64,000 nt of DNA from Alphaproteobacteria bacterium (GCA_030430715.1 JAUIJZ010000001.1:1-64000); one strand, 5' to 3'. Counted from the stretch's first letter, positions 1 to 10,352 are shown. Notes: generated from the sequence alone by a model not told the origin. Numbers and translations: made by a program.

Positions 1-175
1 GCATCCGGGAAAAACGGCCGCTCACAACGGGGCGCGTGAAGCGCGCAAAAGCGCGGTGTGGAGACGCATCGCGCACCCTAAAAAATAAAGCGCGGAGCAC
101 GCGCCCCGCTCCCATCCGGGAGACAAGACAAGCAAACCCGGATCGCCGGACAATGGCGCGCGGGTCGTTCGCGCT

Positions 176-2233
176 CTATCGACCGCGCCGCAAATCCTGC
201 TCCAGCATGATCGGCGTCGGCGTGTCGGCCAGGCGATAGCGATAGACCTGCAAATTCTCCAACACGCGCTGCACGTAATTACGCGTTTCGCCGAACGGAA
301 TGAGCTCAATCCAGTCAACCACATCCACGGAGCTTGAACGAGGATCGCCCCAATCATTGATCCAGCTGCGGGCATTGCCCGAGCCGGCATTGTACGAAGC
401 GATAGCGAGCACGTAGGAGCCGCCAAAATCGTCGACGAGATCGGCGAGGTGCGCCGCGCCCAGCGTCATATTGTATTGCGGATCGGTGGTCAGCGCCGAT
501 CGCTGATAGCTCATCCCTTCGCGGCGCGCCTGCGCTTGCGCGGTTGAAGGAATGAGCTGCATTAGTCCGCGGGCGTTAGCGCTGGAGATGGCGCCCGCAT
601 CGAACTCGCTTTCTTGCCGGATGATCGCGAACACGAACGCAGGCTCGGGCCGGTTGCTCTGGCGTACCACCGGCGGCAGTTCGAGTAGCGGATAGGCGGC
701 GTCGACAGCAACCACGTTGCGGAACAGCCCGGCCTTAGCCGTGCGTAGCGCGGTCCGGTAATAGGATTGCTCGCGCGCCAATTGCGCCAGCAATTCGTGC
801 TCCATCGGATCGTCAAGCGTGTCGTCGAGATAATAGGCGATCGATTCAAAATCACGCTGTGCGCCGACTTCTGACATCAGGCGCAGCGCGCGCACCAATT
901 CACGGCTCTCGAAACGCGAGCGAGCGGTGTCGGATACTTGGCTCGTTTCAGGCAGTGATATGACTGCGCTGCGGTCGCCGCGCGTTGCCGCGAGCTGGCC
1001 GTAATAGGTGAAATTATACTGCGCTGCTTGGGTATAGAAAAGTTCGGCTTCGGCGCGCTGGCCGAGCGCGCTAGCGGCTTCCCCCTGCCAATAAAGCCCG
1101 CGCGAGTGACTGACGGGTGACGAGACATTTTCGCTCAAATGCGCGAAGTGCTCTGCGGCGCGTTGGGGCTGGCTAAGATAGCGCAGCGACAGCCAACCCG
1201 AGAGCCACTCTGCGTCGGCGAAGGCTTCACCGGACGTAAGGCCGTGATTGGATACGAGCTGATATGCCAAGCGCGGATTGCCGGCGCGCAAGGCGCGCGG
1301 CACATAAAGGCGACGTTCTCGGAAGATGTCGTCGCGCGCCGCTTCCGGCGCCAGCGTGGCGTCGATCTCGGCGGCGAGCATCATCGCATCGACCGGTTGG
1401 TTGGTGCGCCGGCGATACTGGACGCGGTCGTACATGAAGCCGGGATTGTTCGTACGCGAGGACGGCACTGCATCCACAGCCGCCTGCATGCCGCGGCGCT
1501 GCCGCGTCTGCATGGCGATGCGCGCGACTGCTACGGCGCGGTCAGCGGAGGAAAGATTCGAATAGAGCCGCTGCGCGGCGGTCCGTTGCCCGCGCCACAA
1601 CAGGATGTCCACGCGGGCGGCGTAGTCTGCGTTGCTGAAGACAGACGAGAATTCATCGCGCGCCCGTTGCTCGGCTGTGCTGGACAGGGAATCCTCGCGC
1701 CAAGCTTGGCGCGCGATTTGGTCTGCCTCTGAACGCTGGCCGGCATCTTTAAGAGCGATGGCAAGCGCGATACGCCCATCGCCGGTAAGAGGTCCGTCAT
1801 CCTGACGCAGGAAGGTGATGCGTTCGCTCGGCGAGAGGCGGGAATCGTAAATGGCCTGCTCGGCGCGTGCGCGCATCGTTGTGCGGCCCGGCCAGTCTTG
1901 CAGGTCATTGAGCGCTTGGCGGATGTCGCTGAAATAGAGTGGCGCGTCATTGGAGGCCGCCCAGCGCCATTGCAGCATCCGGCGCACCAATGGATCGGTT
2001 GCTCTGTCGCGCAGGCTCGCTAGGCCGGTCCAATCGCCATTGGAAGCTGCGGTGAGGCCATCCCGCAGGCGCAGGCGCTCAGGCGCGGCCACCTCGGGCG
2101 GAGGCGTATAGACCACGGCTTCGACTTGGGCTGGTCCCAAGCTGCTTTGCTGCCCAATACTGGACGAAACGAGGAGGCTTGTCGCCGCGAGTGAAATCAC
2201 CGCAACGCCAAAGAGTCTGGAGCCCGCCTGCAT
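176..2233 (-). CDS. Soluble lytic murein transglycosylase (SLT family)
   Basis: A 685-residue exported enzyme that should cleave peptidoglycan glycan strands to 1,6-anhydro-muropeptides in the periplasm. Residues about 1-28 form a signal peptide (hydrophobic stretch after MQAGSRLFG). A long alpha-helical region with TPR-like helical pairs follows, resembling the superhelical ring of E. coli Slt70. The C-terminal 150 residues are the lysozyme-like SLT domain, with the catalytic glutamate in RQESEFD, then ARGLMQLIP and the SYNAG motif. Length and layout match the Slt family. It stands alone on the minus strand, divergent from dapA. Family assignment is firm; the physiological role is inferred. 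Confidence 0.9.
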   Translation of the reverse strand: MQAGSRLFGVAVISLAATSLLVSSSIGQQSSLGPAQVEAVVYTPPPEVAAPERLRLRDGLTAASNGDWTGLASLRDRATDPLVRRMLQWRWAASNDAPLYFSDIRQALNDLQDWPGRTTMRARAEQAIYDSRLSPSERITFLRQDDGPLTGDGRIALAIALKDAGQRSEADQIARQAWREDSLSSTAEQRARDEFSSVFSNADYAARVDILLWRGQRTAAQRLYSNLSSADRAVAVARIAMQTRQRRGMQAAVDAVPSSRTNNPGFMYDRVQYRRRTNQPVDAMMLAAEIDATLAPEAARDDIFRERRLYVPRALRAGNPRLAYQLVSNHGLTSGEAFADAEWLSGWLSLRYLSQPQRAAEHFAHLSENVSSPVSHSRGLYWQGEAASALGQRAEAELFYTQAAQYNFTYYGQLAATRGDRSAVISLPETSQVSDTARSRFESRELVRALRLMSEVGAQRDFESIAYYLDDTLDDPMEHELLAQLAREQSYYRTALRTAKAGLFRNVVAVDAAYPLLELPPVVRQSNRPEPAFVFAIIRQESEFDAGAISSANARGLMQLIPSTAQAQARREGMSYQRSALTTDPQYNMTLGAAHLADLVDDFGGSYVLAIASYNAGSGNARSWINDWGDPRSSSVDVVDWIELIPFGETRNYVQRVLENLQVYRYRLADTPTPIMLEQDLRRGR

Positions 2234-2361
2234 GACCTACTCCGGTTCGAATCCGCATTGACCCGCACATGGCGAAGCGGGCCGCTATTTAACCTACGCG
2301 AACACTGTGGCAGGAATCGCGCCAACGCCAGCCCGATGGGCACTGATTGGACGCCTCTGCA

Positions 2362-3234
2362 ATGTTTCACGGGTCGATTCCCGCACTCATAACGCCATTT
2401 CGCAACGGAATCGTGGACGAACGGGCGTTCCAGGCGCTCGTCGAGCGCCAGATCACGGAGGGGTCCACCGCCCTTGTCCCCTGCGGCACGACCGGTGAGG
2501 CATCAACACTTACGCTGGAAGAGCACAAACGCGTTGTGGCCCTGTGTATTGAGGCGGCGGCAGGACGGGTTCCGATTATTGCCGGGGCCGGCTCAAACGA
2601 CACAATAGCGGCTATCGAATTGGCTCAAGCGGCGAAGGATGCCGGTGCGGACGCCGCGCTGCTTGTGGCGCCTTATTACAATAAGCCAAGCCAGGACGGG
2701 CTTTTTGCGCATTACAAAGCGATCAGCGAAGCCGTCGACCTGCCGATGGTGATCTATAATGTGCCATCGCGCACCATTGTGGATATCAGCGTGGAAACCA
2801 TGGCGCGGATCTCAAAGCTGCCGAATGTCGTGGGCATTAAGGATGCGAGCGGCGATCTCGCGCGCGTGGCGCGGCACAGCGCTATGTGCGGCGACGGATT
2901 CGCGCAACTGTCGGGCAATGACGACACTGCCGTCGATTTCTGCGTTCTTGGCGGCGTTGGCTGCATTTCCGTTACCGCCAATGTTGCGCCGAAGGCGTGT
3001 GCTGAGGTGCAGGCGGCGCTTAAGCGTGGCGATGTGGCTGCGGCGCGTGCTTTGGACGCTAAGCTGTCCGGCTTGCACAAGATGCTCTTTTGTGAGCCAT
3101 CCCCTGCGCCTGTGAAATACGCCTGTTCCGTTTTGGGATTGGCCGGCGAGGATGTGCGCTTGCCGCTGATCACGTGCAGCCAGGACGCGCGTGAGAAGGT
3201 CGATGCGGCTTTGAAGCAGGCTGAGCTGATCTGA
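2362..3234 (+). CDS. dapA: 4-hydroxy-tetrahydrodipicolinate synthase
   Basis: Condenses pyruvate with aspartate semialdehyde in the lysine/diaminopimelate pathway, in the cytosol. Family motifs are present: the GTTGE pyruvate-binding loop, the APYYNKP segment with the catalytic tyrosine, YNVPSRT, and the Schiff-base lysine in VGIKDASG. About 290 residues, normal for DapA. The ORF track opens at a TTG at 2347; the ATG at 2362 (MFHGSIPAL) fits the family N-terminus better. Its stop overlaps the smpB start by one base (TGATG), suggesting coupled translation. DapA next to SmpB is common in alphaproteobacteria. Confidence 0.95.
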   Translation: MFHGSIPALITPFRNGIVDERAFQALVERQITEGSTALVPCGTTGEASTLTLEEHKRVVALCIEAAAGRVPIIAGAGSNDTIAAIELAQAAKDAGADAALLVAPYYNKPSQDGLFAHYKAISEAVDLPMVIYNVPSRTIVDISVETMARISKLPNVVGIKDASGDLARVARHSAMCGDGFAQLSGNDDTAVDFCVLGGVGCISVTANVAPKACAEVQAALKRGDVAAARALDAKLSGLHKMLFCEPSPAPVKYACSVLGLAGEDVRLPLITCSQDAREKVDAALKQAELI

Positions 3235-3707
3235 TGGCGAAGAAGGCCGATCCGAACCGCAAGCTGGTCGCCGAAAACCGGCGCGCGCGATATGATTATC
3301 TGGTCGAGGAGACGTTCGAGGCGGGCATTCAGCTGCTTGGGACAGAGGTGAAATCGCTCCGTGCGGGGCGCGCTAATATTGCCGAAAGCTATGCAAGCCC
3401 GGAGCGCGGCGAATTGTGGCTCATCAATGCACACATTCCAGAATATGCGCCGGCATCACGCTTCAACCATGAGCCGCGCCGGCCGCGAAAGTTGCTGGTG
3501 CGCTCGCGGGAGTTGCGCAAGCTGATCGGCGCGGTGGAACGCGAAGGCCGCACGCTCGCGCCACTGGAACTTTATTTCAACGAGCGCGGCATCGCCAAGC
3601 TGAAGGTCGCTCTGGCCAGAGGCAAGAAGGCGCACGACAAACGCGCCGCCACTAAAGACCGGGATTGGAAACGTCAGCAGGCGCGCCTGTTGCGGGATCG
3701 CGGCTGA
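3234..3707 (+). CDS. smpB: SsrA-binding protein SmpB
   Basis: A 157-residue RNA-binding protein that delivers tmRNA to stalled ribosomes during trans-translation. It begins with the usual basic tail and NRRARYDY, has the OB-fold core ([16 protein letters not shown]) and ends in a lysine/arginine-rich C-terminal helix. Length is typical. It is joined by one-base TGATG overlaps to dapA upstream and to the TPR lipoprotein downstream, so the three probably share a transcript. I see no tmRNA gene in this window. Confidence 0.96.
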   Translation: MAKKADPNRKLVAENRRARYDYLVEETFEAGIQLLGTEVKSLRAGRANIAESYASPERGELWLINAHIPEYAPASRFNHEPRRPRKLLVRSRELRKLIGAVEREGRTLAPLELYFNERGIAKLKVALARGKKAHDKRAATKDRDWKRQQARLLRDRG

Positions 3708-4534
3708 TGCGGGCGGTAAGCCTGCTTGTGGCGCTGGGCCTCGCGGCCTGTGCGCCACAGGACGGCGCGCAAAACGCAGAGCGCGACATGAATGTCTGCG
3801 CGCAGTTCGGGGCGCCGCAGCAGCGTTTGCGTGCCTGTTCAGCATTGGCCGCCAATGCCGACGCACCAATAGAGTATCGCGTTCGTGCGTTGATCGAACG
3901 CGGCGTGCTTCGTATCGAGATGGCTCAGTATGCGCGCGGCATTGCCGATCTCGGCCGCGCCTTGCGTCTCGATTCGCGCAGCACGCGGGCTTTGGTCGAG
4001 CGGGGCATGGCGCATCGGGATCGCGGCGCCTTTGAAGCCGCTGTCCGGGACTTTGACGCGGCGCTGCGCTTGGATCCGCATCTGCAGGTCGCGTTGACTG
4101 CACGCGAGCAGTCGCTCGCGGGCGCCGCCGGCGCCTTCAGTGTAGAGCTGGATCGGCTGAGCCGCGCCATCGCCGCCGCGCCCGACGATTCCATGCTGCT
4201 GAACAATCGCTGCTGGGTGCGCGCCATAAACGGGCGCGAGTTGGAACTTGCTTTGGCCGATTGCGATGAATCGCTGCGCATCGAGCCGAACAGCGCCGCC
4301 GTGCACGACAGCCGCGGGCTCGTGAACCTCAAGCTTGAACGCTATGAGGCCGCGCTGGCGGATTATGATGCGGCGATCGCGATCGATCCCGGTGTGGCGC
4401 ATTATTCGTTTGGCCGAGGCGCTGCGCTGGTGGCGTTGGGGCGTGAGGATGAAGGCCGCGCGGTTTTAGCGGAGGCGTCCGCGCAGGATGAGCTCGTCGC
4501 TGGCCTTTACGCGAGCTACGGCGTTACGCCATAG
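3707..4534 (+). CDS. TPR-repeat lipoprotein
   Basis: A 275-residue predicted lipoprotein of unknown specific role. The start at 3707 overlaps the smpB stop (TGATG) and gives a clean lipoprotein signal, a hydrophobic stretch ending in GLAAC, so the mature protein would begin at Cys15. The ORF track start at 3665 would bury this signal. The mature part is mostly tetratricopeptide repeats: at least two N-terminal pairs (around IADLGRALRLD and VRDFDAALRLD) and two near the C-terminus. TPRs normally mediate protein-protein contacts. The last 19 bases are shared with the convergent glycosylase gene. Confidence 0.8.
   Translation: MRAVSLLVALGLAACAPQDGAQNAERDMNVCAQFGAPQQRLRACSALAANADAPIEYRVRALIERGVLRIEMAQYARGIADLGRALRLDSRSTRALVERGMAHRDRGAFEAAVRDFDAALRLDPHLQVALTAREQSLAGAAGAFSVELDRLSRAIAAAPDDSMLLNNRCWVRAINGRELELALADCDESLRIEPNSAAVHDSRGLVNLKLERYEAALADYDAAIAIDPGVAHYSFGRGAALVALGREDEGRAVLAEASAQDELVAGLYASYGVTP
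4516..4534. repeat. 19-bp inverted repeat that is exactly the convergent gene overlap
   Basis: The arms CTACGGCGT and ACGCCATAG form a near-perfect palindrome around one central base, with one mismatch in nine pairs. It coincides base for base with the overlap of the TPR and glycosylase genes. Because of the symmetry both proteins end in the same residues, YGVTP-stop. There is no loop or T tract, so it is not a classical intrinsic terminator. Confidence 0.8.
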
Positions 4535-5178
4535 GCCAATTGCTTAGCGCGCTTCATCACTGCTTCGAACATCTCTGTCGTCAGCCGCCGCGTTTGCGTG
4601 TTGTAGCGCGAGCAATGATAGGACGAGATCAGCACGCGTCCTTGCGGCAACTCCGCTTCGCAGGCGTGGGCGAATTTGGCGTGCGACGGTTTCAGATCGT
4701 GCGCGCGCAGCACGCTTTCATGTGCGATCGAGCCTAGCGCAAGAATGGCGCGGGCTTGCTTGGAGGCGGCGATGCGCGCGCGCAGAAAATCGCGGCATGT
4801 CGCGATCTCCGCCGGCGTTGGTTTGTTTTCCGGCGGCGCGCAACGTACCGCATTGGTGATCATCGCGCCCTTCAGTGTGAAGCCGTCTTTTGGGTCGGCG
4901 CGATACTCCCCTTCCGCCAGACCGAGTTTCTTTAGCGTGCCGTAGAGCAGGTCGCCGGCATAATCGCCTGTAAAAGGCCGGCCCGTGCGGTTGGCGCCCA
5001 TGCGCCCAGGCGCGAGACCGACGATGAGCAGGCGGGCTTTGGGATCGCCGAAAGAGGGCGCGGCGCCATTGAACCAATCTGGTTCAGCGCGCGCGTTCGC
5101 CTCCCGGTACGCGACCAGGCGCGGGCAGAGCGGGCAATCTTTCGGCGCTTCGGCGGGGACGTCTGTGCTGATCTTCAT
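4516..5178 (-). CDS. Family 5 (UdgB-type) uracil-DNA glycosylase, 4Fe-4S
   Basis: Removes uracil, and probably other deaminated bases, from DNA. Four cysteines that can hold the iron-sulfur cluster are visible (CPLC near the N-terminus, then RC and the C of IATC about 85 residues on). Motif A is GLAPGRMGANRTGRPF, the UdgB form that lacks the Asp/Asn catalytic residue of other UDG families. A C-terminal SSYHCSRYN motif fits family 5. The ATG at 5178 (MKISTDV) is preferred over the track start at 5232, giving 220 residues. Its 3' end overlaps the TPR gene by 19 bp; it is divergent from folK with 41 bp between. Confidence 0.85.
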   Translation of the reverse strand: MKISTDVPAEAPKDCPLCPRLVAYREANARAEPDWFNGAAPSFGDPKARLLIVGLAPGRMGANRTGRPFTGDYAGDLLYGTLKKLGLAEGEYRADPKDGFTLKGAMITNAVRCAPPENKPTPAEIATCRDFLRARIAASKQARAILALGSIAHESVLRAHDLKPSHAKFAHACEAELPQGRVLISSYHCSRYNTQTRRLTTEMFEAVMKRAKQLAYGVTP

Positions 5179-5219
5179 GGCAGTCTCCGGGTGTAGTAGA
5201 AGGCGCACGGTTTGAAAGC

Positions 5220-5777
5220 ATGCCGATGACATCGCCTAGCGCCCCGAGCGACCGAGCTTTTATTGCCCTCGGCGCCAATCTGCCTTTCGCGGGTATGACG
5301 CCTGCGGCGACCCTGGCGCGGGCAAGTGCGGCTTTGCGTGAGGCGGGGCTTGAGGCGAGGGCGTTCTCGTCGCTCTGGGAGACCCCCGCCTGGCCGCCGA
5401 GTGACCAACCCCCGTATGTGAACGCGGTGATCGAAGTGGACGCGGCAGGGCTGAAGCCGGAGCCGCTTTATGACGTGCTGCGCCGGGTCGAGACGCAGTT
5501 TGGCCGAGAGCGCCGCACGCGGTGGGACGCCCGCACGCTGGATCTCGATATCCTGGCCATCGATGGCTTCGTGGGCAGCTTTGGGGCGCTGACGCTCCCC
5601 CATCCCCGCATGCACGATCGGGCTTTCGTGTTGGCGCCCCTGGCGGAGATCGCCCCGGACTGGTCCCATCCGGTTTTGGGTAGGACGGCTGCGGAATTGC
5701 TCTTGGCATTGCCGCAGGGGCAACATTTCAGTCGTCTGGAGGCCCAATTAGCGGGGGAATCCTCTGGGCCTGACTGA
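5220..5777 (+). CDS. folK: 2-amino-4-hydroxy-6-hydroxymethyldihydropteridine pyrophosphokinase
   Basis: Transfers pyrophosphate from ATP to hydroxymethyl-dihydropterin in folate synthesis. The 185-residue protein opens with the family pattern IALGANLP, has the SSLWETPAW segment, and carries the HPPK signature around RWDARTLDLDIL. The C-terminal HPRMHDRAFVL block is also typical. The start may be 5220 or the in-frame ATG at 5226 (MTSPS). It precedes rpoZ, as in many alphaproteobacteria. A folE-like fragment lies at the far end of the window, but folP and folB are not here. Confidence 0.93.
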   Translation: MPMTSPSAPSDRAFIALGANLPFAGMTPAATLARASAALREAGLEARAFSSLWETPAWPPSDQPPYVNAVIEVDAAGLKPEPLYDVLRRVETQFGRERRTRWDARTLDLDILAIDGFVGSFGALTLPHPRMHDRAFVLAPLAEIAPDWSHPVLGRTAAELLLALPQGQHFSRLEAQLAGESSGPD

Positions 5778-5863
5778 CATGCTGCGGCTCTTCGCATTGC
5801 GAAATGGGCTGGAACCGATTAGGTAGAACGCTAAATTCGCTCAACGCCCGAGAAGGATAAGCC

Positions 5864-6214
5864 TTGGCCCGCGTCACCGTCGAAGATTGCGTCGATAAGA
5901 TTCCGAACCGGTTCTCGCTGGTGCTTCTTTCCGCGCACCGCGCCCGCTCGATTTCGTCTGGCGCCGAGCCTCTGGTTGAGCGGGACCGCGATAAAGATCC
6001 GGTCGTGGCGCTGCGTGAGATCGCAGATTCCGCGATTGGCCCGGAAGAACTCCGCGATTCTTACGTGATGCTCTACCAAGACGTGCAACCGGCGGCGCAG
6101 GCCGAAGATGAGCAAGACCGCGCCGCCCTGGCCGCGCCGGTAGAGACGAGCGAAGAGGACGTCCTGCGCGCGCTCCAGCAAGAAGCCGAAGCCCAGCGCG
6201 ACGAACGGTATTAA
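5864..6214 (+). CDS. rpoZ: RNA polymerase omega subunit
   Basis: A 116-residue omega subunit that assists assembly of RNA polymerase and in many bacteria forms part of a ppGpp binding site. It starts at TTG (ARVTVEDC) behind a GAGAAGGA ribosome binding site. The conserved block [18 protein letters not shown] is followed by the [20 protein letters not shown] segment. The acidic C-terminal tail is typical of alphaproteobacteria. The Rel gene begins four bases after its stop, so the ppGpp effector enzyme and one of its targets are likely co-transcribed. Confidence 0.95.
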   Translation: MARVTVEDCVDKIPNRFSLVLLSAHRARSISSGAEPLVERDRDKDPVVALREIADSAIGPEELRDSYVMLYQDVQPAAQAEDEQDRAALAAPVETSEEDVLRALQQEAEAQRDERY

Positions 6215-6218
6215 GCCC

Positions 6219-8453
6219 ATGGCCGGCGGTGACGCTGTCGCCGCCAAAGTCCCGGCGGGCGCCGCGGCGCCTGCCGAGACTCCTGCGCGCACGCGGTTTC
6301 TCCGTCAGTTTGAACTCGTCGAGCGCATGCGCGCCTACGATCCGTCTCTTGATGAGGCGCTGATCAATCGCGCCTATGTCTATGCCACGGCAAAGCATGG
6401 CACGCAGAAGCGTCATTCAGGCGATCCCTATTTTGCGCACCCTATCGAGGTTGCGGGGATACTGACGGAATACAAGCTCGACGCCGCCACCATTGCGGCG
6501 GGGTTGTTGCACGACACGATCGAGGACACAGACGCCACACGCGAAGAGATCGAAGCCATGTTCGGCTCGCTAGTGGCTGATCTGGTGGAAGGCGTCACAA
6601 AGCTCTCACAGCTTGAGATGCAGTCGGAAGAGAACAAGCAGGCGCAAAATCTGCAGAAGTTCATTCTGGCGATGTCCAAGGACGTGCGGGTGCTGCTCGT
6701 TAAACTCGCGGACCGCCTGCATAACATGCGAACGTTGCGGCATATTCCAAAGGCTGAAAAGCGCCGCCGCATCGCGCTCGAGACCCTGGAGATTTACGGT
6801 CCTTTGGCGCGGCGCACCGGCATGGAAAAGATGGCGCGTGAACTGGAAAGTTTGGCTTTCCACGAGGCTTTTCCAGAAGCTGAGACAGCGATCAACGCGC
6901 GCCTTGAACAGCTTCGGGCTGAAAAGGGTGCGAATGTCGCCAATGTCTCACAAACAATAACCGAGTTGTTCGAGTTCGCTGGCATTGATGCGCGTGTCTA
7001 TGGGCGGGAAAAGCAAGTCTATTCGATCTGGCGCAAGTTACAGCGCAAGAGCGTCGAATTCTCAGATCTCGCGGATGTCTATGCATTTCGCGTGATCGTG
7101 CAAAAGCCGGACGATTGCTACCGTGCGCTCGGCTTGATCCATCAGACGTGGCGTTGCGTTCCCGACCAATTGGAAGATTACATCTCTAATCCAAAACCGA
7201 ATGGCTATCGCTCGATCCATACGACCGTGATCGGCCCGGGCAATGTCCGCGTTGAAATTCAGATACGCACCGAGGAGATGGACAAGCTTGCCGAAGTCGG
7301 CGTCGCTGCGCACTGGCGTTATAAGAACGAGAGCTATGGGTTCGATGAAGAGCTTGCCGCATCAGCCGGGCTTGATGCGCGTGAGGCGACGCGCGCGTTG
7401 TTGGAAATTGCCGAGCACGGCGGAGGCGCCGAAGAATTCCTCGAACACGCAAAGCTCGAAATGTATTCCGATCACGTGTTCGCCTTCACGCCGAAGGGCA
7501 CGCTGATTGCGTTGCCGCAAGGTGCGACCCCCCTCGACTTTGCTTATGCGGTGCATTCCGGCATTGGCGACCGATGCGTCGGTGTCAAAGTAAACGGCGT
7601 TGAGCAGCCCCTGCGCGCAAAGCTTCGCAATGGCGACGTGGTGGAAATCATTACCGGTGAGCGGGTTGCGCCGGTGCCGGGCTACGATTCTCTGACCAAG
7701 ACAGGCCGCGCCAAGTCAGCGCAACGGCGCCTTGAGCGCCAAGCGCGCCGTGAAGAATTTTCCCGGCTCGGCCGAGATCTCGTTGCGCATGCGCTGCATC
7801 GTTATGGTCACGAACTTGCGGAAACGGCGCTGAAGGAAGCCGCAGAGCGTTTGGGGCGCCACGATGAGGAAGAATTGTTCGTCGCGGTGGGCGAAGGGTC
7901 TCTAAAGGCTGCTGCGGTCGCGGTGGCGGCGTTTCCTGGGCTTGAGGATAAGGTTCGCAAAGACGCCGAGCGCAAGCCGATGGAGGCCGAGAAGGCCAAG
8001 TTATATGTGCGCGGCGGTGATCTTACGCCTGGTGTCGCGTTGCATTTCGCTTCTTGCTGCACGCCTATTCCTGGTGATCGCATTGTGGGCGTACACGAGG
8101 CCGGCAAGGGCGTGATGATCCACACGATTGATTGCGAGAATCTCGAGGCGTTGGAAGATGCGGGCGGCGCCTGGATCGACCTTGCTTGGACGCCTACCGC
8201 CTTGCACCGGACACTCGCGGTCGGCCGCATCCATGCAACCGTTGAGAATAAGCGCGGCGTGCTCGGCGATCTTTCGCGCATTATCGCTGAGCATGAGGGC
8301 GACATCCTCAATTTGCGCATGGCTGATCGCAGCAGCGATTTCTTCGACATGGTGTTCGACATTGAAGTTGCCGATGCGCGGCACCTCACCAACATTCTTG
8401 CGGCGATGCGCACCAGCAAAGCTGTGAAGGGCGTCGAACGCGTTCGCGGATGA
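6219..8453 (+). CDS. Bifunctional (p)ppGpp synthetase/hydrolase (Rel/SpoT homologue)
   Basis: A 744-residue long-form RSH enzyme that makes and degrades (p)ppGpp in response to starvation. Domains in order: an HD hydrolase (residues about 40-200) with the intact metal motif HDTIEDTD; a synthetase (about 240-370) with YRSIHTTV and the EIQIRT strand; a TGS domain ([13 protein letters not shown]); a zinc-finger/helical region with CCTPIPGD; and a C-terminal ACT domain. Both catalytic centres look intact, as expected for the single alphaproteobacterial enzyme named spoT, rel or rsh. It follows rpoZ closely. Confidence 0.95.
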   Translation: MAGGDAVAAKVPAGAAAPAETPARTRFLRQFELVERMRAYDPSLDEALINRAYVYATAKHGTQKRHSGDPYFAHPIEVAGILTEYKLDAATIAAGLLHDTIEDTDATREEIEAMFGSLVADLVEGVTKLSQLEMQSEENKQAQNLQKFILAMSKDVRVLLVKLADRLHNMRTLRHIPKAEKRRRIALETLEIYGPLARRTGMEKMARELESLAFHEAFPEAETAINARLEQLRAEKGANVANVSQTITELFEFAGIDARVYGREKQVYSIWRKLQRKSVEFSDLADVYAFRVIVQKPDDCYRALGLIHQTWRCVPDQLEDYISNPKPNGYRSIHTTVIGPGNVRVEIQIRTEEMDKLAEVGVAAHWRYKNESYGFDEELAASAGLDAREATRALLEIAEHGGGAEEFLEHAKLEMYSDHVFAFTPKGTLIALPQGATPLDFAYAVHSGIGDRCVGVKVNGVEQPLRAKLRNGDVVEIITGERVAPVPGYDSLTKTGRAKSAQRRLERQARREEFSRLGRDLVAHALHRYGHELAETALKEAAERLGRHDEEELFVAVGEGSLKAAAVAVAAFPGLEDKVRKDAERKPMEAEKAKLYVRGGDLTPGVALHFASCCTPIPGDRIVGVHEAGKGVMIHTIDCENLEALEDAGGAWIDLAWTPTALHRTLAVGRIHATVENKRGVLGDLSRIIAEHEGDILNLRMADRSSDFFDMVFDIEVADARHLTNILAAMRTSKAVKGVERVRG

Positions 8454-8475
8454 CGTCGCATCCAACAACCGATAC

Positions 8476-9069
8476 ATGGAAGCCATGAATCAAGATCAGG
8501 TGCTCGACGAATTCCGCGCCGCCGGCGCGCTGCTGGAAGGACATTTCGTCCTCTCCTCCGGGCTCCACTCGCCTGTCTTTTTCCAGAAGAACGCAGTGTT
8601 CATGGATCCGGCCCTGACCGAGCGCCTTTGCAAGGCGCTGGCGGAAAAGGCGCGCGCGGCGTTCGGGAATATCGATGCGGTCGTGTCGCCGGCGGTTGGC
8701 GCCATCATTCCCGGATACGAAACGGCGCGTCATCTTGGCGCGCGGGCGATGTTCGTTGAGCGCGAAAAGGGCGAGTTCCAATTGCGGCGCGGGTTCGAGA
8801 TCAAGCCTGGCGAGCGCGTGTTGATGGTGGAGGATGTTGTCACCACCGGGCTTTCCTCACGCGAATGTCTGGATGCAATCCGGGGGCATCCCGGCGAATT
8901 GGTCGGGGCCGCATGCCTGATCGACCGTTCAGGCGGCAAAGCAGACATCGGCGCCAAATTAGTTGCGCTCGCACAAGTGACGGCGCCTGCTTACCCGGCC
9001 GATCAATTGCCGCCAGAGCTTGCCGCGATCCCCGCAATCAAGCCGGGCAGCCGAGGCCTCGCGGCATGA
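8476..9069 (+). CDS. pyrE: Orotate phosphoribosyltransferase
   Basis: Converts orotate and PRPP to orotidine 5'-phosphate in pyrimidine synthesis. The PRPP-binding motif is clear ([11 protein letters not shown]), as are the [10 protein letters not shown] and [10 protein letters not shown] blocks. At 197 residues it belongs to the shorter class with the [14 protein letters not shown] hood. An in-frame ATG at 8485 (MNQDQ) is an alternative start. Its stop overlaps the pdxJ start by four bases (ATGA). Confidence 0.94.
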   Translation: MEAMNQDQVLDEFRAAGALLEGHFVLSSGLHSPVFFQKNAVFMDPALTERLCKALAEKARAAFGNIDAVVSPAVGAIIPGYETARHLGARAMFVEREKGEFQLRRGFEIKPGERVLMVEDVVTTGLSSRECLDAIRGHPGELVGAACLIDRSGGKADIGAKLVALAQVTAPAYPADQLPPELAAIPAIKPGSRGLAA

Positions 9070-9821
9070 ACAGGCTACGGCTTGGCGTGAATATCGATCA
9101 CGTCGCCACGATCCGAAATGCGCGGGACGTCTCCTACCCAGACCCGATGCGCGCGGCGATCATCGCACTTGAAGCGGGCGCAGATGGCGTTACCGCGCAT
9201 CTGCGCGAAGACCGCCGGCACATCTCCGATACTGATATTGTACGCCTTTCCGCGATGCTTCGTGAACGCGGGCAGCCGTTGAATCTGGAAATGGCGGTCA
9301 CGTCCGAGATGCTCGACATCGCGCTCAAGCATCGTCCGCATGCGGTCTGTCTTGTTCCTGAGCGCCGTGAAGAGCGCACCACTGAAGGCGGCCTGGACGT
9401 GGCGCAGGGACACAATTGGATCGCGCCTTTTGTCACTAAGCTGCGCGACGCAGGCAGCCGCGTGTCGCTCTTTGTCGGCGCGGATCCGCATCAGATCGAA
9501 GCGGCTAGTCGCACAGGGGCTCAAGTTGTTGAGTTGCACACCGGCGCCTATTGCGATGCCGTCCGGGAAGGTGATCGCAACGCGGCGGAAACTCTACTGA
9601 TAGCCCTGGGGCAAGCGGCGGCGCAGGCCGAGCGACTGGGGCTCGAGGTCCACGCCGGCCACGGCATCGATTATGAGACTGTCGCGCCGGTTGCCGCCAT
9701 TCCACAGGTGGCTGAGCTCAATATTGGACATTTCCTGGTCGGCGAGGCGATCTTCACCGGTCTGGCGGCGGCGGTGGTGGAGATGCGCCGGCGCATGGAT
9801 GAGGCGCGGAGGGCGGCATGA
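9066..9821 (+). CDS. pdxJ: Pyridoxine 5'-phosphate synthase
   Basis: Condenses 1-deoxyxylulose 5-phosphate with 3-amino-2-oxopropyl phosphate to form pyridoxine 5'-phosphate. The start at 9066 gives 251 residues beginning with the family hallmark [16 protein letters not shown]. The track ORF beginning at 8865 extends back into pyrE and is not real. Other family blocks are [30 protein letters not shown], the HTG loop, and the C-terminal HAGHGIDY and [11 protein letters not shown]. It overlaps pyrE and acpS by ATGA at both ends, so the three genes are likely translationally coupled. Confidence 0.96.
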   Translation: MNRLRLGVNIDHVATIRNARDVSYPDPMRAAIIALEAGADGVTAHLREDRRHISDTDIVRLSAMLRERGQPLNLEMAVTSEMLDIALKHRPHAVCLVPERREERTTEGGLDVAQGHNWIAPFVTKLRDAGSRVSLFVGADPHQIEAASRTGAQVVELHTGAYCDAVREGDRNAAETLLIALGQAAAQAERLGLEVHAGHGIDYETVAPVAAIPQVAELNIGHFLVGEAIFTGLAAAVVEMRRRMDEARRAA

Positions 9822-10243
9822 TCCTGGGCATCGGCTCCGATATCGTTCAGATTCCGCGTATCGAGCAGACACTGGAGCGTTTTGGCGAACGGTTCATCTC
9901 GCGCATCTATACTGAGATTGAGCGCAAGCGAGCCGACCGGAGGCCCAATCAGCGGGCCGACACGTACGCCAAGCGCTTTGCGGCCAAGGAGGCATGCTCC
10001 AAAGCCCTAGGTACAGGATTGAAAAAAGGGGTCTTTTGGCGCGATATGGGAGTGACCAACCTGCCTAGCGGGCAGCCCACGATGGCGTTGACAGGGGGAG
10101 CGGCAAGACGTTTGGCAGAGTTGACGCCGCCGGGGTTTCAACCGCACATCCACGTGAGCCTGACGGACGACTACCCTTTAGCTGTCGCCTTTGTCATCAT
10201 TTCGGCGGAGTTAGATCCGATGCAGGCCAGGGCGGGACGTTGA
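9818..10243 (+). CDS. acpS: Holo-[acyl-carrier-protein] synthase
   Basis: Transfers 4'-phosphopantetheine from CoA to acyl carrier protein. A 141-residue AcpS-type enzyme beginning [15 protein letters not shown], with Asp8 as the expected metal ligand. The second ligand is the glutamate in [17 protein letters not shown], and [16 protein letters not shown] follows near the C-terminus. It overlaps pdxJ by ATGA. The usual pdxJ-acpS-lepB-rnc-era order holds. Confidence 0.95.
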   Translation: MILGIGSDIVQIPRIEQTLERFGERFISRIYTEIERKRADRRPNQRADTYAKRFAAKEACSKALGTGLKKGVFWRDMGVTNLPSGQPTMALTGGAARRLAELTPPGFQPHIHVSLTDDYPLAVAFVIISAELDPMQARAGR

Positions 10244-10352
10244 GCATCGGATTTCGGGACCGATTCGGAACGGTCAAACCCTTACTGAAACCAGTTTTTG
10301 ACCGACGCGCCGCGGCCAGCAAAAAGCTGACCCGGCCACGAGCGAGAAACGC

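Noticed and set aside
22-175. Short ORFs and a TCCGGG...CCCGGA inverted repeat at the window start
   Set aside because: The ORFs overlap the transglycosylase 3' end without motifs; the repeat has a 16-base loop and no T tract, so a terminator call is not justified.
1139-1732. 197-residue plus-strand ORF inside the transglycosylase gene
   Set aside because: Runs opposite a well-supported coding region and has no recognisable motif or ribosome binding site.
3000-4600. tmRNA gene near smpB
   Set aside because: No tRNA-like acceptor or tag-peptide sequence is visible; alphaproteobacterial two-piece ssrA genes usually lie elsewhere.
10244-10352. GACCG-N8-CGGTC inverted repeat between acpS and lepB
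   Set aside because: Five-base arms, long loop and no T run; too weak to call a terminator or operator.
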